The translations under genes were made by a program, and so were the position numbers. Source: Siphonodentalium dalli (Eukaryota; Mollusca; Scaphopoda; Gadilida; Siphonodentaliidae). Taken from it: 64,000 bases of DNA. Below are positions 34,033 through 45,800 of this stretch, piece by piece. Positions within the stretch are counted from its first letter, which is position 1. The number at the start of each line of letters is the position of its first letter. The notes under the pieces were generated by a model that was not told the origin of the DNA, made no database searches, and saw nothing but the letters and a program-made list of their open reading frames with translations. The stretch lies in assembly GCA_032622095.1 (NCBI GenBank), contig CP136066.1:102135319-102199318 (forward strand), given 5' to 3'.

Positions 34033-34471
34033 GGTTACACTGGTGTAAATAGGGTTCGAAATTACATCTAGCGGATGCGGGAGGAGAGAATAAAATAGAC
34101 AATGGGCCCTGATTGGTCAATAGCCTTGTGTGCTTTTTGCATAAAAAAATCATCACACCTCTTACCTATGATTTCCCATAGGTAAATAGCCATTGGCACA
34201 GGAATTAACCCTCTGTAGTGAAGTTTGAATATTTTGGTGTGGTCTAAAATATGACGGTATTTTATATGCGGTTCTGACACTAGTTACGAAAACACAAGAT
34301 TTAAAGGCCAATTCCTTGCTAAACGGACATGAGTTTTTTGCGTAAAAAGTGTCCCCAAATATAAATTTTTCAGATTTAAAGAACATTTTTGACCCAAAAT
34401 TTATATTGTCAACAGTATACGCTAAAACGTTAGCACCGAGGCCTATGGAAAACATTTACACCAGTGTAACC
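34033..34471. mobile_element. 439-bp TIR element with 4-bp target duplication
   Basis: The 18-bp perfect terminal inverted repeats GGTTACACTGGTGTAAAT and ATTTACACCAGTGTAACC are flanked by AATA on both sides (34029-34032 and 34472-34475). The interior has no transposase. Superfamily not assigned. Confidence 0.82.
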
Positions 34472-34475
34472 AATA

Positions 34476-35620
34476 GGCAGTGTAAAAAATTAGAGTTGTC
34501 TCTCTGTTATTGTTTATAAACAGGAGCGGTTAAACACGTTGTCGCGTTTGGCCAACGGCTGTAAGTCAAGCAAATGATATTTACCATGTAACAGCTTATC
34601 TGTTTGCACTCTGGTTGCAATCAATGAAAACGCCACATCGACAACACGTGTGACGTGTGGAAGCATTTTTCCATGCGAATTATGAATAGAGAATTATGTA
34701 GTAGAGAAACTTTAGCCCAAAATCTAAAATATCATAGTCAACGTTGATCACGATTCTCGTGATGACCTAGTTCTACGAATTCCAGCGTGAGAAATGCGGA
34801 GATGCTGTTGTTAGTTTATACCCCGGTATAGTTGACAGTTTCAAACATCTCAGTATAACCTAAGTTTTAATTATGTTGCACACTAGATGGACTATTTTTT
34901 ATGAAAGTATTCGAAGAGATGATTTGTTCTCGCTACATGGACATTTAATTACACTGTGACAATATCGACAAATCATTGTGAATGGTAGGACTCCTCTAAA
35001 ATGTGCGTGCACTGTTTGCGCACTCCGTAAGGGATGATATACAGGAGTCCCGGTGGAACCGGCGCCGTCGTATATCCCACGGGACATCTGTGGTTTAAAT
35101 ACAATACCTTGAGGAGAGGTCTTGATTTTCCATTGTCTGATATATCAGATTAAGCTGGTTCCATCGGGAATGCTGTGTGTAACATATATATATTGCGCAA
35201 ACACCCCACGTGGAATATACATGTGCTTGCTATTTTGAGATGTATATTACGTGCAAAAATGTATGGTCACGAGCAACTTGTTATTTATATTTCAGGTAGT
35301 GATATAATTTGTTTTTTATTAATAAATAATAAAGGCATGGCCTGACTCAGTTATCATTGTCATGGAACCTCACCTACATATGGCTTTAGCCATTAGCCAT
35401 CGTAGATGCAGACACCACTGAAGAGTTCAAACTTCGACTAGATGTGCATTCATACAGCAAGCGACATCAATACGATGTTCATGGACATTTGCAGTGAATA
35501 GGAAATTTCTGTGTAGCGCTCATACTATCGCTATATAATATTTCTTGCTACCGTACCATATCTAATATAAGATGCAATTGTTACCGGAAGGGAAAGTCTT
35601 TATAGACTTGTCCTGTAGAA
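34476..35620. other. intergenic, nothing recognised
   Basis: No exon-like or repeated block seen. Confidence 0.5.
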
Positions 35621-35623
35621 CAC

Positions 35624-35651
35624 GATGATGATGATGATGATGATGATGATG
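35624..35651. repeat. (GAT)n microsatellite
   Basis: Nine perfect GAT units. Confidence 0.95.
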
Positions 35652-35914
35652 GTGTGGGCGACTGGCGTACATGTACTACACAAACGGTAACGCAAATGTA
35701 AACATGGGACTAAACCAATGTAGTGCCACCCCACCCTTCCAGACATCAAACCATAGTTTCTAGCATATACCGACTGGCTCTGGACCTCCGATCAGTCACC
35801 ACGTTGGGGTTAGATTTGGTGATTAGGCAGGTTTATGCATAGCTTGTTCTACACAATAAAGTGTAATATGTTAATATGTTTTGAAGCAGATTGGGATAGA
35901 ATTGTTTCACGCCA

Positions 35915-35920
35915 TTTATT
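35915..35920 (-). terminator. possible gene B polyadenylation signal
   Basis: AATAAA on the minus strand about 915 nt beyond the gene B stop. Position only. Confidence 0.22.
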
Positions 35921-36098
35921 TTCATCAATAGTCAATAATAATTGTGAAGACTAAATGGTATGGTAGGATGTCACATATATTTAGTGACTTGTAAAATAGA
36001 TAGTGGAAAGTATTGGCAACAAGATTGAACAACGAATACATTTGGGAAGGTTTTGCTAATAAAAAAATTAGTTTAAAAAAAAAAGCTTTACAAATTGT

Positions 36099-36249
36099 CA
36101 AATATGGGATAAGGAGGGTCACAAATTTTCCTGAGGAAAAAAATCCAAGTAGAGAGGTGGTGGGTCCCCTGAGGTCGAAATATTTATGGGATAAGGGAGT
36201 CCCAAATTTTGCCGAGGAAAAAAATAGAGGGGTGGTGGGTACCCTGAGA
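36099..36249. repeat. two-copy tandem repeat (~75 bp)
   Basis: The block ATGGGATAAGG ... GAGGAAAAAAAT ... GGTGGTGGGT ... CCCTGAG occurs twice in succession. Confidence 0.75.
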
Positions 36250-36834
36250 ATGCGAAAACAATTTGGGCCTCGTGTTTGCAATTTTTCCACACCACCACCA
36301 CTGCCATAACAGTTAAAAACTCTACTAATGACATCCGGATATTGACAACATGGCACGTGTTGTAGTACAGTTACTGCCAGTGAAAATCAAAGAATCAAAA
36401 CAAAAATTCTTTACAATCTTTATAAATTGTTTCAGTATAAATAAACTAGAGAATATCAAATACATGCACACACGAAGAACTCTATAAAATCAGTCCGATA
36501 AGTCTGTTCGGAGTCATTATCGTCGGTATAAATGTCAACAGGCCAATTGTCTGTTTCCCACACACAATAATTTCGCTGGAAGAGCGTGTTGAACTTCCAT
36601 AGACGTGCTTAGTACTGCTTACTCTATGGCTGCCAGACAAGTTCGAGCTAAATGCCCATACGTGTACAGCGGTAACCGCCGGTATTTCATCCCTTGTGGT
36701 ACGGTGATGTTTAAGTTGGACCTATTCACTAGTCAGTCGTAGACAGATCAAAGGGAGAGAAAGTAATTCATTCTCGTCCGCAATTGCAGATTCGTCACAC
36801 AGTCGTTGCCTGGTTACACACTCCCACGCAGCTG

Positions 36835-36860
36835 TCACCTCGTCACCGCCAACTTAAATT
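36835..36860 (-). CDS. gene B terminal coding exon
   Basis: Minus-strand acceptor after a pyrimidine-rich tract (TTTTCTCTTTTAG). Two bases complete Glu139 (EF4 loop position 12), followed by FKLAVTR and TGA. This gives the expected E-F after EF4 and calmodulin-like length. Several kilobases of intron were read by eye, so another acceptor is possible. Confidence 0.58.
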
Positions 36861-39800
36861 CTAAAAGAGAAAATTACTCAATTATAAACTTTTTTCTCTC
36901 GAAATGATTGGCTGAGTGAATAGTTTCATTAGAAGACATTAGTTACATTACCTCCCAATTAAAATGCAATCACATTCAGCTTAAGTATCTGTGGTTTGGG
37001 GTTTCCTGCATGATAAGGTACTGTTTGGTGTTGTTTGTGCTTGCAAATTATAGGTAGTTTCCAGAAAGGGGAAAAAGAACCTGTAATACAAAGCCAGCTC
37101 ATTAGCTGCTCTTTTCTTTCAATTCCCAAAAGTGTGACATAGACTTGAGTTCTTCGTTAGGCAACATATCCTCGTGCAAATCGGTTCATATAGGACTTAA
37201 ATGTTCACATTGGTTAAAGGCACGTGAGGCCTTAGTTGTCGAAAATATTCATATTTGTTCCAATCACCGTAAACAGAAAAATATTAAAACGCATACAGTT
37301 TCGTTCATATATACAATGACCATCGCGTAAACAGCATGTTATCATAAAGATTTACTATATTTTACCTAAGCAAGAGCCTGATTGTGTTACAGAAGACAAC
37401 ACAATGCTGCTGGCTAATCACACACACATTGCATAAACGCTCTTTATTCGTTCCATATCAGGAATTCACCCACAAAGAACGCTCTTTATGTTTACCATCA
37501 TAATATAAACAAGCACCAGAAAAGTAACTTTTTAGACTTGTGTTTACATAACAATGGTCAAAAATATGACAATAACATACTGTTTATGCGATATTTCTTA
37601 TTTGTGTACGGACAAAGTCTGTCTACATTTTGTTGTTCTTTCTGTTTGTGGCGGTTTTTGACGGGTGGAAATATTTTCACAGGATACCCACCGCCAAGGC
37701 CAACCGTACCTTTAATACTGGACAGCGAATAGTTTCATATAGGACCTAAATATTCATATATGTTCATATAATATTGGACTGAAAATAGGTTCACATTGGA
37801 CTTAAGATTCACATATGTTCATATTGGACTTATGTTATTATGAAATAATCCCATGTGAGCTTATATCCGGTGTGCCGTTGAATGGCACGGACCGTATTGA
37901 TAGAGAGCATGAATCTGGTAAGTCCTGTCGACGATAAAAGTAGTTAAATAATACCAATATGGGCTTATTTCGTATGGTAATTGTCCCATATTGGACTGTT
38001 ATAAAACTGCATTTTAAATTCATATAGAACGTATTTCAGATTAACCCTTTACCCAACAGAACGGCCCTGTGCCAATGCATTATCTTATATATGCGAGTCG
38101 ACCATAGGTCGCCTCGCATATATAAGAGAATGCATTGGCTTAACACATTAAAAATTATATAAAATTGTTAAAGAATGTAAGAAAAAATGGTAAAAAGTGT
38201 TAAAAACAGATTTTTTGTTAGGCCAATGCATTCTCTTATATATGCGAGGCGACCTATGGTCGACTCGCATATATAAGAGAATGCATTGGCACAGGGCATA
38301 ACTGTAACTATCACAATGTGGTCAAGGAGCCGGTTTTCAATGATATCCATATTTGTATGGTTCTATTGAGACAGATCGAAGATATTTTAGGCTGTTGAAG
38401 CTTTATTTGGCCGTTTTGGGCCGGTTTGTTGGGTAAAGGGTTACAATAATACCGATATGGGCTTACAAGCTGCAAAACAGAGTTCAGTCCACTTAGTTAA
38501 AGGCCCACTTAATTTTCGAATGCCCAGATAACATTATACACAACATGATATTCCATATTATATACCACTTGGAAGAGGGTCCAAAAATATATATATTCCA
38601 CCAGAATACGGAACAGCTGTGGCCTATAGGAGTGTCCACCAAGTGATAGAGATTCTCAGATCCATTCCAAGACTTCCCCCTTGTCAACCCAAAATGCATA
38701 TTTATCCCGAGTACAAGTTAACAGAGGGGCATGAATCCCGCGTACCGCCTGAAAATAGAGGCCTGTATCAAGCCTGAGTTTAGTGTGCCGGTCATTTGCA
38801 GAATGAGGTCCCCAGAGGGTGAATTTAGTGACGCAACCCGTATAGCGGGCTAGCATAACTACATTCACCCTCTGCTCATTCTGCTTAGGCCTCGTCTTCT
38901 CTGGAAAGTTTCTTTATTATAAAATTTATATGGAAACTTCTTCACATATAGGTTCTATTTCTTTTCTAGTTTATATCCCCAAATTGGCAGACGACACATT
39001 GCATAATCGAGGTTCCAATGGGTGTACATCACAATATCCACCATTTGGGAACTTCAATATGAGTCTATGTCTCCCCATATCGGATTATGCCATATAGAAT
39101 GAGGTCCCCAGAGGGTGAATTTGGTTATGCTAGCCCACTGCATGTGCGGTATAGCATCACTAAATTCACCCTCTGTGGACCTCATTCTACACATGACAGG
39201 CACGCTATAATCAGGTTTTGTCTGTACCCCGCGTACCAAAAGATGGGGTGACACCACCAGAAATGATTCGCACTTCTTCGCGGGGTATGATTTTCTGTTT
39301 CCGCCCAGTGTCTTTCATATATATAATGCACCACTCAGCTCCAGATTTGAATGAGGTTTGTGATAACTATGTTGATTCAATTGCTTGTAACCTACAGTAA
39401 TACTCTAAGTAATCGACTCTCTAACCACGGCAGAATTATGGGTAACGTTTCAGGATTTAGTCGGAAATATGGCTTGTTGCAACAAGCCATATTTCCGACT
39501 AAATCCTGAAAAGTTACCCATAATTCTGCTGTGGTCAAAGAGTCGATTACTTAGAGCATTACTGTATATATTGTTCCGTTCGCAACCAACCTTCGTAATT
39601 TATTCTTCCATCGCCATCAATATCGGAGGCATCGAGAATATCCTGAGCTGTTTCTTGTGAAAGTTCTTCTCCAAACTGTTTCATGACGCGCCTGAGGTCA
39701 TTTGTGACGATGTATCCCTTCCCTTTCTGGTCAAAGACGCGGAAGGCCTTCATTAGTCCGTGTTCAACGTCGCGGCCTTGCTTGTTCTTACTAACCAGCT

Positions 39801-42800
39801 GTAGAAACTCTTCTTCATTGATGTTCATGTTGCCTGCAAGTTATAGTTAAATGGTTAAGGCTTAACCAAATCAGTCCAATATGGCCTCCATGCAGTGATA
39901 TGTTTATCAAATTTTCAAATTTGCAGAAAAGTATCAAAATGTCACAAAATTCGCAGAAAACAACTAGCAACATTATGATATGTAGTAAATAACACTATAC
40001 TGATATCAGATTAAAAAAAATAGGTGGCACTTTTTTATTCCAACCAAAATCTGACTATGTGCGCACGTAAAATTTCCATAACAGAAAGTATATTTTGATT
40101 CAGGAGAACGCTTTTTTGAGAAATCCACATTTTATAGTACAAAAACTTTAATTTCAATTTTCCAAAGTGAGAGTATGAGCTTTGACTCAACTTAAAAAGA
40201 AAGTAAATAGCCATGTTTGGTACGGACTGTATAGTGGCTTGTTTATACCGTAAGTCAAGTTCACTCAACCGTTCAAGCGTACAATTTAACATAGCTAACC
40301 TGGTCCAAATCCCAATCAGGATTAATCAAGAGATTTTCAATGTATGCTCATTGGCAGAAAGAAACTGAATACAGTCATAGTCAAACAGCGCTGTGTGATA
40401 CCTGGTTGTGGCATTTCAAATTTCAAACACTCACTTCAAAAACGTGAGAATAAAGTCATGTTATGTGGCATGCATGCTGTATGGATTTCTCGACAAAGCG
40501 TTCTTCACAGAGATCTCCCAAATCAGGATGTACTTTTATTTATGGAAATTGCTCAACTACAAACCCTGTGCCTGCGCACAAGGTCGGATTTCAATTGGGA
40601 AGAAAGTATCACATGTTTCCATGTTCTGTCACAGGTGAAGTGTTATTTCCTGTATATAATGCATGTATAATTGTTTTTAGCCACTTCTGTAAAGTTTGTG
40701 CCATTTTTCTTCTCTTTTAAAATTTATCCAACTTATTCTTGGAGTCCATATTGGAGTGGTTTGGTTAAACTTTAACACTTTCTTTGCAAAATGTATTGTA
40801 TACGATCAATTGGCTGTTTTAATGACTTTTTATTAGCTATAGATCTTTAGATTACCAGTTCTTTTTGGGCTACAGTACTGAATAACTTGGGTTTCTGTCT
40901 GCATTCAGCATCAAACCACTTATTGTTTCTATCACTAAGTAGTCGCTTCGTTGTTAAAGGCCACATTCATTAAATATTTTCTCAGTTTTTAAGTTAAAAC
41001 GACAATAAATGACTCCGTCAATTTTGATACCCGGTACACCAACAAAACGTCATGTCTAAGATCATCGAGTAGTGATGCTACCTCGACCACATAAAGGGAG
41101 CGATTTCCTTGTACCTAAGGCAGCCCAACGCCTTATTTTTGATGCCAAATGTTATGCTCGTCCTCTATTTCCTATTATCTTGTTATAAATGTTGCACATT
41201 TGAATGATTCATCTGCAGGGATGTTCAGGAAACATAGACGCCCAAATAATACGGGTGGAGAAGGAATCCTATTCATTGGTGGGAAATGTTCAGATAATAA
41301 GTTCAACGAACGATTGAGGGACTTATGATTATCTAGAATAACGGAACTACTCGACAATGAGTATTTTATCGGTGTGACTAATTAGTGCCCGGGCAAGCCC
41401 GGGCACGCCCGGGCACGCCCGGGCAGGTCTTGGTGGTCTCATGGGCCCGCAGACAGTCTAATATGATGCCATATGGTAGTAGGATACAGAATAAGCATAT
41501 ATTAGGAAAATTGACTTGCTGTGTCGTCCCCCGGCGGGTTTATTAACCATTTAAATGCCGATATTGACTAAAAGAACCCGGGAGAGCCCAGACGGACGCA
41601 TAGACCCGACCATAAGATATATTGATGACTAATGGTAGCGAGACACTTACTAAAGGTATATATTGCCAATATTGACTCGCTATCTCGTTCGCGGCCGGCT
41701 TCATTAACCCCTTAAATGACGATATGCGCCAGAAGAACTTGGCGCAAGCCCGGGCACACCCGGGCAGGTCTTGGTGGTCTCATGGGCCCGCAGACAGTCT
41801 AATATGATGCCATATGGTAGTAGGATACAGAATAAGCATATATTAGGAAAATTGACTTGCTGTGTCGTCCACCGGCGGGTTTATTAACCATTTAAATGCC
41901 GATATTGACTAAAAGAACCCGGTAGAGCCCAGACGGACGCATAGACCCGACCATATTATATATTGATGACTAATGGTAGCGAGGCACTTACTAAAGGTAT
42001 AATTGCAAATATTGACTCGTGTGCTTCATTCACAGTGGACAACTATGACAGACGAGGAGAAATCATGCAAGGTCCGTAAATTTTTAAGCGGTCAATCGAG
42101 GAAATCAAGCACAGTAACATCAACAGATGGTACACTAACCGTTCCACGAACAACACCAACGGCACGAAAACCATCGCCGAAAAAACGTACAATATCGGCA
42201 AAGACATCCAGCGCACCGAAAAGACAAAAAAACTGACAATACTTCTTATTTGATAGTGACTATATAGTGTCTATGTGATTTTAAATTGATAGTTCAATCG
42301 ATGTTTCAATGTTTGTTTCCAAGTCCAATGTTGCAATTCTAGTGGTTCTGAATTTTAAACAGTCTGATCGAGCGTGTGATACATACAAATAATGTAATAA
42401 GCATTGACAATAACATAGTTCGGTCAGTTTTGAAGAGAGAGCATCGTTACTATCCTTAGCGAAAAAAAGGTCATGTATTAAATCACATATATATACATAG
42501 TTATATTCCGATTTTCTTTAGAGTAGCTTACTTTTCTGAAATTTTATTTGAATACTACAATGTCCTGGAATTCACCCATTTACGCAAATTGTTATGCTAC
42601 AACACCAGGTTTTACATGTTTGATATGTACAGCCAGTAGCTAGTATTCTGTTAAAGTTTTAAACATTCGACCAACCTCAGTGTATTTTGAAAATACGTCA
42701 ATATGGTATCAACTTCAAATAAGCGATACCATTCTTATACAATATTGCAAACATCTGGCACATCATGGGTCACCCACTAAGACAGGGGCCGTGTAGTAGA

Positions 42801-45800
42801 TGCACATCTAGTTAGATCTGTTCAATAACATAGCTTTCGGCATCAGGCCTTCATCAGTGATGATATATCATCACTGACGAAGACCTTGTGCAGAAAGCTA
42901 TGTTATTGGGTAGAACTATGCAAACAGTTTGAAAAAGATTTGAATTATATATCTATTCACGTGTATGTATATATTATACTTTCAATTGTGCTATTAGTAG
43001 GTATGATTGTTAAATATATCTTGTGGTTCTCATATTTGTTTTGCTTGTTATTATTATTCATAAATTGTTTCATGAACATTCCTGGAAATCATATATGCAC
43101 GAACTGTGAGAAACAAATTAGTTAGAAATCAATCACTCTTGAAGTTTAACATATGAACATTCCGCCAATCACCCAATTGTTACTAACTAGTTTTAGCATC
43201 CTTTGTTAACTGTAAACATTTGAAAATGTCCGATAAATCTTTCGAAAATACACATATATATGGAAGTTCGAGTGCTTAGATTTCCGGGAAATGTTCTAAA
43301 CAATTTGACAAAATTATATTCATTTGCCCTATATTGCAAACACGTGTATATATGTGTGTCTTATATAGTACTGTTGGTGGACATTTTTCGTTTCAGCTGT
43401 TGTGAGTTTTCCCCATAAATGCTTTTATACGATCATGTACATATTGTTTCCCGAACATTCCTGGAAATTATACGCGTATCCAAAAATATTCTGTTTATTT
43501 GAGAATTTAGAAATTTTAACTGATCTATACACAGAACAACTTATTTGAAGATAGCTATTCTGTTTTTCTCGGACAAAATGTCCTGCAATTTTAAGTTCTA
43601 TAACTTACCAAAAGGGAAAATATAGAGATTAATGGAATATAAATTATGCATGACGCATAGTTTAATTTCTGAAATTGAAATGACAATTATTTGGATGGAG
43701 TTTTGTTATCGTACTTCTGTCTCCATTATAGTAATATCATTCAAGCGATTCTATTTCCGGGAAATGTTGTGCACAGTATGATTTTTACTTGCAATATATT
43801 TATGTATAAAATGTTTCAAGGTGATGTGATATATATATATATTTTTTTTTTTATTATTTACTGATAGTGCCGTTTAGATGAAATAAAGTTTATAAGTTCT
43901 CTAAAACCTTATTATTTATTCCCGTAGTTCACCCCGTGTACGTGGTATATCGCCAAACCCGAAGGTATCACCGAACCCGAGAAGTCTCCAGGGTTCTTCT
44001 AGTTAATATCGGCATTTAAATGGTTAATTAACCCGCCGGTGGACGACACAGCAAGTCAATTTTCATAATCTATGCTTATTCTGTATATATCCTACTACCA
44101 TACGACATCATTTCGGCCAATTTGGCCGGTTACTTCATGTGAGTTTTTCATCTGACGTGTGTGTCGGAATAATGATATGGAGGATTTATGTAAATGTTAG
44201 CCCAAACTACATTTCCAAGTAACGATGGTTTTATTGTTTATTTTGAGGAATAATACCGCGTCAGATGAATTCAGCCCAAATATGTTAACAGTTGTCGTGT
44301 AAAACATTCGGCAGTAAGTTAGCGTTATTTAGTATTTGTGGATGTCCTTTAACATGGGGAAAATAGACTACTGCGCTTGTACGAGCATGTGAATTGTCGT
44401 ATTTAATGTATAGCAACTTTATAATCAATAACAGAGGCATTCTCTGTCAAATAAGGTCGCTCTATTTACGATACCAATTGGGGAACTTTGTGAATTAAAT
44501 TACGCGTAAACTTAACCTGCTGCAAATAGAAAAGGTGTCGGAATCGGCGTACTCGCCTCAGGGCTAACTCGCCCCAATCGGCGAGTGCCAACTCGGAATA
44601 AAAGATGCATACGGGGTGTTATATGGCGTTTGGTCCGTTGTTTCTCAATGAATATTATTGAAATTTGGTGTATATGTCCGGGCTGGGACATGGAATACAA
44701 CAACGTTTGAATTGTTTTTAAATTTACAAATTTGTTGATTTTATTCATTTTGTTTTCGTTCTGAAACACACTATAAAGTGTATATAATATAATAACGAAC
44801 ACGAGACATACATAATTTATAAACTGTTAACAAAAGATATCAAATTCAATACATGACAAAGATGACTCAGTGGAGTTTATAAAGTGAACATAAAAACATT
44901 GAGGTAAGAATCTTTTTAAGGAATGCAACTTTATTTAATGATAATAAACACATAAATTAAAATAACAAACATGAGACATACATGATTTATAAACTGTTAA
45001 CAAAAGATATCAAACTCAATACATGACAAAGATGACTCAGTGAAGTTTATAAAGTGAACATAAAAATATTAAGGTAAAAATCTTTTTAAGCATTACTAAA
45101 CCGTTTAGCACAGTCCACTTCACTCATCCGATCATCACTAAACTTCATATTTATCTTGATATTGATCTATCAGATGAGAACTATCAAATATTTTTTTAAT
45201 TTTATAGGAAAAAATGGTCGCCAGCGGCCATATTGCATTTACGTTATATGTTATCGCGTCATGTCGATATCTAGTATTAGTTAGAAATTTCACCTTTCCA
45301 GATTCATAATTGCTCCATTGACTGTAACAGATGGAATTATTCCCCTCTTCGGATAGAGTGTCACTGAAACTTTATTTTGTCAGACTGTCTGTATAGTCAC
45401 TGATTATATATGGCAATAATCTGTAATAAGATGTAGCACTATTTTATTTTATATTTACATGCAGTGCTGTTTTTATACAACAATTCTAATCCCCCCTAGA
45501 TCATCATGTGATCGACCATACATCGCGCGAGGACCTGGTTGAATTAAGGGGGGTTTTATGGATAACTTCTGTCCTCAAGCTAGATTATACTTATGACATT
45601 TAATGGCATGTTTTCTAACGTGGAGGGTTAGATATGCTTGAGACACCACCACTCTTCAATTCACACCAAGTTATCAGCTGTCATATTCGGATATTAGAAC
45701 CCATAGCCATGATATATGGTTTATTTTGTGTATACTAGTAATATTGTTATTTTCAGTACCTTTATATACCAGTACTGTGTATAACAATGCATATAAATTA

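Noticed and set aside
36013..36309. 98-codon frame with repeated NF(P/A)EEKN motif
   Set aside because: Spans a two-copy 75-bp DNA tandem repeat; a 143-codon antisense frame overlaps it; no family recognised.
40344..40670. 108-codon frame as a gene
   Set aside because: Overlaps one arm of an inverted repeat and two other same-strand frames; no domain.
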